From the NCBI RefSeq assembly GCF_900120195.1, contig NZ_LT635539.1:3092661-3156660 (forward strand): DNA of 64,000 bases. Direction: 5' to 3'. Under the pieces are notes generated by a model. That model did not search any database. It was not told the origin of the DNA and saw only the letters and a list, made by a program, of their open reading frames with translations. A program made the position numbers and the translations under genes. Position 1 is the first letter of the stretch, and every line of letters starts with the position of its first letter. This document shows positions 17,612-26,106 of the stretch, one piece after another. This DNA comes from Blautia sp. Marseille-P3087 (GTDB lineage: Bacteria > Bacillota > Clostridia > Lachnospirales > Lachnospiraceae).

Positions 17612-17953
17612 ATGAACATACAGATTTTTGGCACAAAGAAATGCAATGACACTAAGAAAGCAGAACGTTTTTTCAAGGAACGTGGCATTAAGTATCAGTT
17701 TATCGATATGAAAGAAAAAGGTATGAGTAAGGGTGAGTTTACATCCGTTGCACAAGTAAATGGCGGGCTTGAAAATATGATCAACTGGGAAGGCAGGGAC
17801 AAAGATACACTTGCGTTGGTCAAGTATATTGCGGATGAAGATAAACTGACGAAAGTACTCGAGAACCCGCAGGTAATTAAAACGCCTGTAGTCCGAAATG
17901 GAAAACAGTCTACACTGGGATACCAGCCAAATGTGTGGAAGAGTTGGAAATAA
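17612..17953 (+). CDS. ArsC/Spx-family thioredoxin-fold protein
   Basis: 113 residues. It begins NIQIFGTKKCNDTKKAERFF with the single family cysteine at Cys11. IKTPVVRNGKQSTLGYQP (about 89-106) is the cis-Pro and substrate-loop region. The protein fits the ArsC/Spx superfamily (arsenate reductase-like or YffB-like), but it lacks the CxxC of Spx and the arsenate-binding residues cannot be confirmed. A terminator follows 55 bases later. GGAGAA precedes the ATG. Confidence 0.8.
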   Translation: MNIQIFGTKKCNDTKKAERFFKERGIKYQFIDMKEKGMSKGEFTSVAQVNGGLENMINWEGRDKDTLALVKYIADEDKLTKVLENPQVIKTPVVRNGKQSTLGYQPNVWKSWK

Positions 17954-18008
17954 TATATGAACCAAGACAGAAGCATAACTGTTCCATTATATATAATTGA
18001 TTAAGATT

Positions 18009-18039
18009 GACATCTGTCAGAAATGGCAGGTGTCTTTTA
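18009..18039 (+). terminator. Intrinsic terminator
   Basis: GACATCTGTC (18009-18018) pairs with GGCAGGTGTC (18025-18034) with two G-U pairs and a 6-base loop, followed by TTTT. Confidence 0.75.
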
Positions 18040-18095
18040 TAAATTACAAGATATACAAAATAAACAAAAATATAAAATATATAACAAAACCATTG

Positions 18096-18130
18096 TATAA
18101 TTAAAATAAAAATGATAGTATCACTATCAT
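18096..18130 (+). promoter_or_regulatory. TetR promoter and operator
   Basis: TATAAT (18096-18101) is a likely -10. Just downstream is a perfect palindrome ATGATAGT-ATC-ACTATCAT (18112-18130), placed to block transcription start. It is the probable binding site of the TetR protein encoded from 18202, giving autoregulation and control of the transporter and hydrolase genes behind it. Confidence 0.75.
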
Positions 18131-18201
18131 AAAGAAATAAATGAAAAATCACATTGAAAAACATTAAAATATTACACAAAGGGGAGAGGAAGGCACTGGA
18201 A

Positions 18202-18843
18202 ATGATAGAGAAAGCAATTTCGACAAGGGAGCGTCAGGCGCAGCAGCGCAGGGAGCGGATACTCGGGGCTTCTATGGAGTTGTTCTGGGAAAAGTGTGTG
18301 GAAGACGCATCGATGGAAGAGGTGGCGAAGCGCGCAGGAGCAGGACCGGCTACAGTGTATCGGTATTTTTCTACCAAGGTAGAGCTGGTGATTGAAACTG
18401 CCGAATTATATTGGGAGAGGGTTGCGAGGAAATATCTGCAGGAACTGGAAGAGGCAAACACCGGTTATGCGCAGATTGAGAAGACACTGGATATTTTTTA
18501 TAAAATATTTCAGGACGAAAAACCTTTTTTGAAGTTTTTGCAGGAGTTCGATGTTTTTGTAAAAAAATATCAGATATCAGAAGAAAGGCTGACGGATTAT
18601 GAGAGTGGAATCCTGAAGTTGAAGCCATATGTGACAGATTCACTGGAAAGAGGTTTAGCAGACAATAGCTTGTTTTTTACCTGTTCTGTAGATGAGATGT
18701 ATTTTTCGCTGATGCATACGTTATTGGCATTGATGGAAAAACTGGCAGTCGGAGGGGATATTCTTTCTTCGGATCAGGAAGTCGAAGGGCAGAAACAGTT
18801 TCAGATTGTCACGGAGTTACTGTTACGAGGAATCAAAGGATAA
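18202..18843 (+). CDS. TetR-family transcriptional regulator
   Basis: 213 residues from ATG 18202 (GGGGAGAGGAAGG upstream). A 16-codon extension from a TTG at 18154 is possible but unsupported. The N-terminal HTH is RERILGASMELFWEK...SMEEVAKRAGAGPATVYRYFSTK, typical of TetR. The rest is the variable ligand-binding part. It leads a five-gene same-strand set (MFS transporter, lipase-like hydrolase, methyltransferase, SprT-like), and the palindrome at 18112-18130 is the likely operator. Confidence 0.9.
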   Translation: MIEKAISTRERQAQQRRERILGASMELFWEKCVEDASMEEVAKRAGAGPATVYRYFSTKVELVIETAELYWERVARKYLQELEEANTGYAQIEKTLDIFYKIFQDEKPFLKFLQEFDVFVKKYQISEERLTDYESGILKLKPYVTDSLERGLADNSLFFTCSVDEMYFSLMHTLLALMEKLAVGGDILSSDQEVEGQKQFQIVTELLLRGIKG

Positions 18844-18867
18844 AATCATCTTATTGGGAGGTGCAAC

Positions 18868-20235
18868 ATGAAAAAATTAACAACAGCAAAAATATGGCAG
18901 TTTGCAGCAGGACAGTTTGGGTGGGCAATGTTGTCCGGTATTATTTCGAACTGGCTCGTTTATTTTTATCAGCCGGATCAGGCATCGATCAGCCAGGGAC
19001 AGACGGTATTTATTCCACAGGGGCTTGTTGTGCTTGGTATTTTTACGATTATCGGCGGAATCACGGCATTCGGAAGAATTTTTGATGCATTTACGGACCC
19101 GATGATCGCATCATGGTCTGACCGATGCACTTCGAAGAACGGGCGCAGGATTCCGTTTTTGAAGTGGGCTTCATTGCCATTGGCACTTTCAACGGTGCTT
19201 GTTTTCTGGTCGCCAGTAAATAAAAACAGCTGGATCAATGCAGCCTTTTTGCTCGTAATGATTCTGGCTTATTATCTTTCTATCACTGCCTATTGTACTC
19301 CGTATAATGCATTGATTCCGGAGCTTGGACATACACAGCAGGAAAGACTGAATATTTCAACAGTGATTTCGTTTACTTTTATTGCCGGAACTGCGGTGGC
19401 ATATCTGGCACCGACGATCTGGGGAGCCTTTATTCCGACATTTGGAAGAGTTGGAGCTATCCGTATTACATTTACTCTGATGGCAGCGGTGGCTTTTATC
19501 TGTATGCTTGTTCCGGTCTTTTGTATCAGAGAAAAGGATTATGTAAATACGGTTCCGGCGAAAGAATCTGCTTTTCGTTCTCTTGTTTCCACATTCAGAA
19601 ACGGAGAGTTTCGCAAATTTGTAGGCTCGGATATTTTTTACTGGATCGCACTTACTATGTTTCAGACAGGCCTGCCTTTTTTTGTTACCAGCCTTCTGAA
19701 ACTTCCGGAAACCATGACAACACTATATTTTGTCGGGATGACGGCATTATCACTGGTATTTTATGTTCCGGTGAATAAACTTACACCGAAACTTGGCAAG
19801 AAAAAGATGATTTTGTTTGCATTTGCAGTATTCAGTCTCGCTTATTTCTATACAGGATTTATGGGAAAAATATCGTTTATTCCGGCGACAGTTCAGGGGG
19901 TGATTCTGACTGTTGCAGCGGCACTTCCGATAGCAATTTTCGGCATTCTTCCACAGGCGGTTGTGGCGGATATTGCACAGAGCGATTCTATAAAAACGGG
20001 AAGCAATCGAGAAGGTATGTTTTATGCAGCAAGAACCTTTGCGTTCAAACTGGGGCAGAGTCTTTCTATGCTGATTTTTACAGCCGTTTCTACCATTGGG
20101 TCAGGAGACGGAACGGGATATCGCATGGCGGCTTTTGGTGCGGCGGTGTTCTGTTGTATCGGAGGAATCATACTGGTATTTTACAATGAGAAAAAAATCA
20201 ACGGCATTATTTGTGGAAAACAACAGCAGGGATAA
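18868..20235 (+). CDS. MFS transporter, GPH (glycoside/cation symporter) type
   Basis: 455 residues with 11-12 hydrophobic segments. GRIFDAFTDPMIASWSDR (about 70-87) is the RxxDxxxDPxxGxxxD motif region of the MelB/GPH group, and KNGRRIPFLKWASLP is the loop that follows. The substrate cannot be read off; GPH members usually take up sugars or glucuronides with cations. It starts 25 bases after the TetR gene with GGGAGGTGCAAC before ATG and is presumably its target. Confidence 0.85.
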   Translation: MKKLTTAKIWQFAAGQFGWAMLSGIISNWLVYFYQPDQASISQGQTVFIPQGLVVLGIFTIIGGITAFGRIFDAFTDPMIASWSDRCTSKNGRRIPFLKWASLPLALSTVLVFWSPVNKNSWINAAFLLVMILAYYLSITAYCTPYNALIPELGHTQQERLNISTVISFTFIAGTAVAYLAPTIWGAFIPTFGRVGAIRITFTLMAAVAFICMLVPVFCIREKDYVNTVPAKESAFRSLVSTFRNGEFRKFVGSDIFYWIALTMFQTGLPFFVTSLLKLPETMTTLYFVGMTALSLVFYVPVNKLTPKLGKKKMILFAFAVFSLAYFYTGFMGKISFIPATVQGVILTVAAALPIAIFGILPQAVVADIAQSDSIKTGSNREGMFYAARTFAFKLGQSLSMLIFTAVSTIGSGDGTGYRMAAFGAAVFCCIGGIILVFYNEKKINGIICGKQQQG

Positions 20236-20268
20236 AAGAAGTGGTGCAAAAATCTGGAGTATACGAAT

Positions 20269-21264
20269 ATGAAAATCATACAGGAAGAAAATTATGAATA
20301 TGCAATGCGAAATGAAGTAGAACCATATCTGGCAGAACACTGCCGGGACAAGTTTGTTACTGGAGCAAAGGAAGACGGACAGGGAAAAACAACTCGGGCA
20401 GCGAAACTTCATGTTAAATTTTATGAGACGGAAAGGCCGAAAGGTGTGGTGATCGTCAGTCACGGTTTTACCGAAGGTGTACCAAAATATGATGAGATGG
20501 TTTACTATTTCCTGAAAGCAGGTTATCATGTATGCATACCGGAGCATACGGGACACGGTTTAAGTTACCGGCTTACAGAGGATCCGTCGTTAGTACATAT
20601 TGATACATGGAAACGTTTTGTACGGGATTTTTTGAAAATATGCCATCATACAGTAAGAAGATATCCGAATCTTCCCCGTTTTTTGTTCGCTCATTCGATG
20701 GGCGGTGCAATCGGTACGATTGCCGCTGCGTGGGAACCGGATCTATTTCAGAAAATCATACTGAGTTCGCCGATGATCCGGCCACTTACGGGAAATGTGC
20801 CGTGGCCGTTGACTGTTGCAATCGCACAGACGGAATGTCTTGTGGGAAGAGCGAAGAAATATGTGATTGGACAGAAGCCATACGAGGGAAATGAAACTCT
20901 TGAAACAAGTGCGGCTGTGTCAGAAGCACGATTTACAAGATACAATGAAATCCGCAAACGGTGCAAAGATATTCAGACAAGTGCAGCTTCCTATGGCTGG
21001 TTGCTGGCATCCATAAAAATGAGCTGGTATTTGCAATATTATGGATGGAAAAAACTTGCTGCACCGGTTATCGTTTTTCAGGCGGAAAAAGATGCATTTG
21101 TTTCAGTCCGCACAATGCAAAAATTTGCAAAGAAGATACAGCGGCGAGGGAAGACTTCCTGTGAGTATGTTTACATAGCGGAAAGCAAACATGAAATTTT
21201 CGGAAGTGATGATAGGACTGTGAAGGCATACATAGAGCGGATTTTAAATTTTATGGCGAAATAA
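20269..21264 (+). CDS. Alpha/beta hydrolase, monoacylglycerol lipase-like
   Basis: 331 residues. VVIVSHGFTEG carries the oxyanion HG, LFAHSMGGA holds the nucleophile Ser143, FQAEKDAFVS the acid and ESKHEIFGSDD the catalytic His, in the order of Hydrolase_4 (lysophospholipase / monoglyceride lipase). No signal peptide, so cytoplasmic. It follows the transporter by 33 bases under the TetR gene. The likely substrate is an ester imported or made nearby, but this is inference. Confidence 0.85.
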   Translation: MKIIQEENYEYAMRNEVEPYLAEHCRDKFVTGAKEDGQGKTTRAAKLHVKFYETERPKGVVIVSHGFTEGVPKYDEMVYYFLKAGYHVCIPEHTGHGLSYRLTEDPSLVHIDTWKRFVRDFLKICHHTVRRYPNLPRFLFAHSMGGAIGTIAAAWEPDLFQKIILSSPMIRPLTGNVPWPLTVAIAQTECLVGRAKKYVIGQKPYEGNETLETSAAVSEARFTRYNEIRKRCKDIQTSAASYGWLLASIKMSWYLQYYGWKKLAAPVIVFQAEKDAFVSVRTMQKFAKKIQRRGKTSCEYVYIAESKHEIFGSDDRTVKAYIERILNFMAK

Positions 21265-21283
21265 AGACAGCAAGGAGCTTTTT

Positions 21284-21880
21284 ATGGATCAAAATGAAAC
21301 ACAATGGGACAGGTTATTAAAAATAAAAACGACCGGACGGGATGATTCGCATTCGGATCAGTATCGTTATCCATATGAGCCGACGCAATATTGTGTACTG
21401 GAGCGGCTGGCACACAGTGGGCTGATCGGCAAGAAAAATGTGCTGCTTGATTATGGAACCGGAAAGGGGCGCGTCTGTTTTTATTTGTCTTATCAGACAC
21501 GATGCAGATCCATTGGGGTAGAATATGATGAACGGATTTTTAAAGCTGCAGAAGTAAATGTGAAACATGCGGTGTCAGGAAAAAGGATTATTTTTGAACC
21601 TGTCAGTGCAGAAGATTATCCGGTACCGACAGAGGTGGACAGATGCTATTTTTTTAATCCGTTTTCGGTAGAAATTTTGCGGAAAGTGCTGGCAAGAATT
21701 TACGAATCGTATTATGAAAATCCGAGAGAAATTTTGCTGTTTTTCTATTATCCGTCAGAAGAGTATGTAAGCTGTCTGATGACCGAAGAACAGTTGATGT
21801 TTTATGATGAGATCAGCACAGAAGATCTATTTGAGGGTAAAAATACCCGGGAAAAGATTTTGATATTTTCAGTGGAATGA
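21284..21880 (+). CDS. Class I SAM-dependent methyltransferase
   Basis: 198 residues. NVLLDYGTGKGRVCFYLSY (motif I, SAM binding, about 48-66) is followed by GVEYDERIFKAAEVN (motif II) and YFFNPFSVEILRKVL (motif IV, NPF instead of NPPY). The substrate is unknown. AGGAGC precedes the ATG, and it sits 19 bases after the hydrolase in the same operon. Confidence 0.85.
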   Translation: MDQNETQWDRLLKIKTTGRDDSHSDQYRYPYEPTQYCVLERLAHSGLIGKKNVLLDYGTGKGRVCFYLSYQTRCRSIGVEYDERIFKAAEVNVKHAVSGKRIIFEPVSAEDYPVPTEVDRCYFFNPFSVEILRKVLARIYESYYENPREILLFFYYPSEEYVSCLMTEEQLMFYDEISTEDLFEGKNTREKILIFSVE

Positions 21881-21898
21881 GGAGAAGAATGTAAAATA

Positions 21899-22621
21899 AT
21901 GCAGACGGACTACAATACCTACGAAGGGCTCCGGGCAATACTGGAGAAAGAAACACCGATTCTTATTGCTCAGATTCGTGCGTTGTATAGAGAATTAGAT
22001 AAAAAATTTCATCTTCAGGGAGCAAAAGTGCCTATAACTTTTGGATTTGAGACGGATTCATTGGGATCCTATAATCAGAATGGACACGGGCAGAAAGAAC
22101 ATTTTCATTTTTCACTGTTTTTTATAGGATATGCAGTGAAAAATCCGCTCAGTAAAGAAGATAGAATGGATCTTTACAAACACGAATATGCACATTACAT
22201 GAGATACAACATGTCTGTGCCGAAGCAGTATCAGTGGCAGCCGGGAATTCACGGAAGTGCATGGAAATACTGCTGTTCGTTAGTTGGTGCGGCACCAACT
22301 CCCTATTACAAAGCAGGCGAGGCACTGATGAATCATAATTATGAAAAAACTCTCAGGAATCCGATTCACGACAAAACAGTTGTTATACGGGATCAGCATC
22401 GAAGAGAGCAGGAATACAGAAGAACTCAGAATGTGATCATAAAATATGAAACAGGGGAAAGCGTCGATCACCCGAAGTTCGGTGAGGGAATAATAGAAAA
22501 AATAGAACAGCAGCCGGGCTCTGTGACGCTTCATATCCGCTTCGGAGAAGACCTTAAAGTTATCGATCAGAAATGGCTTATTCAGACAAAATACAAAAAG
22601 GGAAAGATCCAGAGAGATTGA
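21899..22621 (+). CDS. SprT-like zinc metallopeptidase, copy A
   Basis: 240 residues. HEYAH (95-99) is a HExxH zinc site, followed by a third-ligand-like IHGSAWKYCCSLVG (117-130), as in SprT-like domains. A second copy at 29870-30439 is about 95 percent identical in protein over residues 1-183, but the two differ at the end. This copy carries ~57 more residues with DHPKFGEGIIEKIEQ and VTLHIRFGEDLKVIDQKWL, resembling the small Tudor-like tail of PcrA/UvrD helicases. A role in protein or DNA-protein crosslink turnover is inference. It starts 18 bases after the methyltransferase. Confidence 0.75.
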   Translation: MQTDYNTYEGLRAILEKETPILIAQIRALYRELDKKFHLQGAKVPITFGFETDSLGSYNQNGHGQKEHFHFSLFFIGYAVKNPLSKEDRMDLYKHEYAHYMRYNMSVPKQYQWQPGIHGSAWKYCCSLVGAAPTPYYKAGEALMNHNYEKTLRNPIHDKTVVIRDQHRREQEYRRTQNVIIKYETGESVDHPKFGEGIIEKIEQQPGSVTLHIRFGEDLKVIDQKWLIQTKYKKGKIQRD

Positions 22622-22658
22622 ATAATCAGTAACAAATCATGAAAGGAGGAACTGGATC

Positions 22659-22889
22659 ATGCGTCAGGAAAAATTTAAGATGGAGAGACCGGGACTTCTG
22701 GAAATCGGAGATAAAGTGCAGATCTCGGAATTTCAGTCTTATATGAATTACAGTTATATCATAGAACCGGCCGTTGCAATGTCCGGCTGCTACAAAAATG
22801 CAGACCGCATTAAGGCAAAAGAAGGCATTGTAACCAATATCGAGCATACACCGCAGGGATATTACATAACAGCGGAATTTGAAGCGTAA
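22659..22889 (+). CDS. Small hypothetical protein
   Basis: 76 residues after a strong AAAGGAGGAACTGG site. ERPGLLEIGDKVQISEFQSY and KEGIVTNIEHTPQGYYITAEF look like a small beta-barrel (SH3/KOW-like) fold. Function unknown. It may be co-transcribed with the SprT-like gene 37 bases upstream. Confidence 0.65.
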   Translation: MRQEKFKMERPGLLEIGDKVQISEFQSYMNYSYIIEPAVAMSGCYKNADRIKAKEGIVTNIEHTPQGYYITAEFEA

Positions 22890-22902
22890 TGAAGATGGAT
22901 AT

Positions 22903-23049
22903 ATGGCTTTGGTATGGCTGATGAATTCATTGGAAATGCCGTTGGCAAATGTATGCGGCCATGGAGATGTCCGGATTCCAGCAAGAGACGTGATTATGAA
23001 ATGTTGCAAAAAAGTAGGGTTAAAAGTGGAAAATTTGGAGTGGCACTGA
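22903..23049 (+). other. Short open frame, unassigned (possible gene remnant)
   Basis: A 48-codon frame from ATG 22903 (MALVWLMNSLEMPLANVCGH) has no clear ribosome binding site. It may be a remnant. I cannot assign it. The rest of 22890-23165 shows nothing else. Confidence 0.25.
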
Positions 23050-23164
23050 TGATAATGATATAGCACGAAAAGTTTTAGCATATCTTCCGGATGATTTTTC
23101 AGGAAATTCTTTTGCATGTTATATTCTTTTTCAGAAAGAAAGACTATATATACAGGTAAGAAAA

Positions 23165-23300
23165 GTGATATTTGCTTTTATCTCAAGACAAAAAGCAGAG
23201 GCATTTCTGAAAATATGCTCCCTGACATATAGGACATTTGCAAATTTCCTTGCAGGCCAGTGCCTTGAAGCTATAATTCTGGGCTCTATGTTTGTTCTTA
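23165..23300 (+). pseudogene. Fragment of an AI-2E-family transporter gene
   Basis: The frame reads ICSLTYRTFANFLAGQCLEA then IILGSMFVL, the conserved central segment of AI-2E (PerM/TqsA) membrane transporters. Neither end of the gene is present and a terminator hairpin follows directly. A decay remnant. Confidence 0.6.
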
Positions 23301-23338
23301 AAAGCCGATACAGAATTTTGGGATCCAGTATCGGCTTT
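23301..23338 (+). terminator. Terminator-like perfect hairpin
   Basis: AAAGCCGATAC (23301-23311) and GTATCGGCTTT (23328-23338) pair perfectly over 11 bases. It stands between the transporter remnant and the convergent hcp gene and could work in both directions. Confidence 0.75.
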
Positions 23339-23365
23339 GTTGATTGTACAAAGGTTTTGAAAAAT

Positions 23366-24970
23366 TTATTTGCTATGGTTCATCAGTGCTTTGATGTCTT
23401 CTTCTGGTGTGGTGACAGGTGCTATACCATAATTTTCCACCAGAAAATTCAGAATATTAGGAGACAAAAACGCCGGAAGTGAAGGACCAAGACGGATATT
23501 TTTAATACCAAGGTGCAGGAGCGTTAACAGGATGCAGACTGCTTTCTGTTCGTACCAGGAGAGAACGAAGGAAAGCGGAAGCTCATTTACAGAACATCCA
23601 AATGCATTCGAAAGTGCTACGGCAACCTGAATCGCACCATAAGCATCATTACACTGGCCCATATCCATCAGTCGTGGCAGACCACCAATTTCTCCCAGAT
23701 TGAGATCATTGAAACGGAATTTGCCACATGCCAGGGTGAGGATGATACTGTCAGAAGGTGTCTGTTTCACAAATTCGGTGTAATAGTTTCGTCCCGGTTT
23801 AGCACCATCACAGCCGGCAACAAGGAAGAAATGGCGGATCGCACCTGATTTTACAGCTTCTATTACAGTATTTGCATGGGACAGGATAGCAGCATGACCA
23901 AAACCGGTTGTCACTGTTGTTCCGCCATTGATGCCTGTGAGTATCTGATCTTCTTTGTAACCACCCAGTTCCAGCGCTTTTTCAATGACCGGCGTAAAAT
24001 CTTTCTTCTCGTCGATATGAACCGTACCTGGGAAAGCAACCACTTCTGTTGTAAATACTCTGTCAGCGTAGCTGTTTTTTGGCGGCATCAGACAGTTGGT
24101 GGTATAGAGAATCGGAGCCGGAATATGATCAAACTCTTTCTGCTGATTCTGCCATGCGGTTCCGAAATTCCCTTTTAAGTGTGAGAATTTTTTTAAAAGT
24201 GGATAGGCATGGGCAGGGAGCATTTCACCATGAGTATAGATGTTGATTCCTTTTCCCGCTGTCTGTTCAAGTAAAAGCTGCAGATCTTTCAGATCATGAC
24301 CGGTCACGACAATAAAAGGTCCTTTTTCTATCGTAAGAGTAACATCGGTTGGTTCTGGCGTTCCATAGGTTTCTGTATTTGCCTTATCAAGAAGTGCCAT
24401 ACACTTCAGGTTGATTTCTCCTACTTTCAGTACGGTAGGAAGCAGAGTCTCCGCACTTTCTTCATACCCAATCTTAAATAATGCCTCGCAGAAGAAACGA
24501 TTTACTTCGGCATCTTCGTAATTCAGAACACTTGCATGGTAGGCATAGGCTGCCATTCCACGAATTCCGAATAGAATAAGAGACTTTAAAGAGCGGATAT
24601 CTTCGTCGGCATTCCACAGCTGCTGCATATCGTATTCGTCTGTTTTACCGCACGGTGACTGACAGTTGCCGCAGTCAGGAACCAGTCTTTCTTTCTCAGC
24701 TCTGACCTTTTGTATCATATTTCTGATTGCTGCATCATCAAAACTTACATTTGTAACTGTAGTAAACAGCCCTTCGATTATGACCTGTCCGGTACTTTGG
24801 GAAATAGTTTCTGCGCCATCGACAGCTCTTGCAAGACCAATCAACGCACCTGTCAGTTCGTCCTGTAATTTAGCTGTATCCGCCTTTTTTCCACAGACAC
24901 CGGCATTTCCTGTGCAGCCGGTACATCCCACTGTCTGTTCACATTGATAACAAAACATTTTTTTATTCAT
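23366..24970 (-). CDS. hcp: Hydroxylamine reductase / hybrid cluster protein
   Basis: 534 residues from ATG at 24970 (GGAGGATACAAC upstream), which gives the canonical N-terminus MNKKMFCYQCEQT. Cys7, Cys10, Cys16 and Cys19 fit the N-terminal Fe-S cluster. VVTGHDLKDL, IYTHGEMLPAHAYP, TTNCLMPPK and LVAGCDGAKPGRNYYTEF hold ligands of the hybrid Fe-S-O cluster. Hcp handles NO or hydroxylamine in anaerobes. The pieces next to it (Fe-S protein and a Crp/Fnr regulator) are decayed. A fragment of a second hcp copy is at 29001-29163. Confidence 0.95.
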   Translation of the reverse strand: MNKKMFCYQCEQTVGCTGCTGNAGVCGKKADTAKLQDELTGALIGLARAVDGAETISQSTGQVIIEGLFTTVTNVSFDDAAIRNMIQKVRAEKERLVPDCGNCQSPCGKTDEYDMQQLWNADEDIRSLKSLILFGIRGMAAYAYHASVLNYEDAEVNRFFCEALFKIGYEESAETLLPTVLKVGEINLKCMALLDKANTETYGTPEPTDVTLTIEKGPFIVVTGHDLKDLQLLLEQTAGKGINIYTHGEMLPAHAYPLLKKFSHLKGNFGTAWQNQQKEFDHIPAPILYTTNCLMPPKNSYADRVFTTEVVAFPGTVHIDEKKDFTPVIEKALELGGYKEDQILTGINGGTTVTTGFGHAAILSHANTVIEAVKSGAIRHFFLVAGCDGAKPGRNYYTEFVKQTPSDSIILTLACGKFRFNDLNLGEIGGLPRLMDMGQCNDAYGAIQVAVALSNAFGCSVNELPLSFVLSWYEQKAVCILLTLLHLGIKNIRLGPSLPAFLSPNILNFLVENYGIAPVTTPEEDIKALMNHSK

Positions 24971-25016
24971 TGTTGTATCCTCCTTTATTCTATAATATTT
25001 CCATAAATACTTATCG

Positions 25017-25207
25017 TTATAACCTGCCATGGTAAGAATTTTCCACTGCTTTGAAGTGCTTTTTTGCCGCCATTTCCAGTCCACCACAGCATGGAACTTC
25101 CATTCTTACAATTGTCACACTTTGAATATTGTTGTTTTGAATAATCCAGGTCAGTTTCTCACTATAATCCACCTGATCTAATTTTGGACAACCAATTAAA
25201 GTTACCT
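25017..25207 (-). pseudogene. Iron-sulfur protein gene remnant upstream of hcp
   Basis: Minus-strand frame KVTLIGCPKLDQVDYSEKL...TIVRMEVPCCGGLEMAAKK is the C-terminal half of the 4Fe-4S ferredoxin-like protein that commonly precedes hcp. The GGAGG-ATG at its front is out of frame with this body, and the last ~10 codons shift frame again. The N-terminal ferredoxin half is missing. Broken gene. Confidence 0.7.
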
Positions 25208-25310
25208 TTCATTTTTTTCCTCCGTCAATAGCATTTAACTTTTGTTTCTGCTGGAATTATAGTATGATAAATACAACTTGTATGTTTGATTTCCAACAGG
25301 AGGAACGATT

Positions 25311-25469
25311 TTGGAAAAATATTTACATATTCTAAGAAACAGCCCATTTTTTAAAGGTCTTACTGATAACGAGATATTAAAGTTACAAAAAGAAGGCTTT
25401 ATAAAAACAAATCGAAATCATTTTGAATTGATTTTCTCTAATGATGCGGATTCAAGAATAAGAATATGA
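25311..25469 (+). pseudogene. Crp/Fnr regulator gene with internal deletion
   Basis: From TTG 25311 (CAGGAGGAACG upstream) the product starts EKYLHILRNSPFFKGLTDNE, a Crp/Fnr N-terminus. It then jumps in frame to LKLQKEGFIKTNRNHFELI, the end of the HTH wing of such a regulator. About 150 residues between are missing. The junction GAGATATTAAAG matches GAGATATCAAAG in the fuller copy at 29254-29266, so deletion ran between short repeats. It stands divergent from hcp, where such a regulator is expected. Confidence 0.75.
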
Positions 25470-25535
25470 TATATATCACGGAAAATATAAAATTAATTAG
25501 AAGGCTATTATATGTGCAAGAGGAGGAAACTTTAA

Positions 25536-26042
25536 ATGATCAATAAATTACATTTGGCAATGATTGAATTATACAGAGGGGATACAAAGAGAATTCAACA
25601 TTTTTGCAAAGTGCATAGCTATGCAAAATTGATAGCAGAAACGGAGAATGTAGATGAAAAATGTTTGTTTATCATTGAAGCGGCAGCTTTGACACATGAT
25701 ATTGGAATTCATTTCTGCGAAGAAAAATATGGAAATTGCAATGGAAAATTACAGGAGCAAGAAGGCCCTGCAATAGCAGAAAGGCTGCTTGAAAAACTGG
25801 GATTTGAGAAAGATATATCTGAGCGTGTTCAGTATTTGATCGCACATCACCATACATATAATAATATTAATGAAATTGATTATCAGATATTGGTGGAGGC
25901 TGATTTTCTGGTTAATATTATGGAGGATGGCTTATCGAAAGAAGCAGCTCTAAAAGCATATCGTAATATTTTCAAAACAGTATGTGGAAAAACAATTTGC
26001 AGGGAGATGTTTGATATTGACATAAAATATGAAAATTTTTAG
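25536..26042 (+). CDS. HD-domain phosphohydrolase
   Basis: 168 residues. HSYAKLIAE (His), AALTHDIG (HD pair), IAHHHTYNN and VEADFLVNI give the metal ligands of an HD hydrolase, similar to small HDIG-type proteins. It probably cleaves a phosphoester or nucleotide; the substrate is unknown. AGAGGAGGAAAC precedes the ATG. It stands alone, with a possible promoter for the next gene behind it. Confidence 0.8.
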   Translation: MINKLHLAMIELYRGDTKRIQHFCKVHSYAKLIAETENVDEKCLFIIEAAALTHDIGIHFCEEKYGNCNGKLQEQEGPAIAERLLEKLGFEKDISERVQYLIAHHHTYNNINEIDYQILVEADFLVNIMEDGLSKEAALKAYRNIFKTVCGKTICREMFDIDIKYENF

Positions 26043-26106
26043 TTAGATTTTAAACATTTTATGGTAAACTAATATTGTATATCAAAAATGGGAGGGAAAC
26101 TTAAAA

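Noticed and set aside
23165..23482. A 105-codon frame running into the hcp 3' end
   Set aside because: Only its first ~45 codons look like real protein (AI-2E transporter); the rest is antisense to hcp beyond a terminator.
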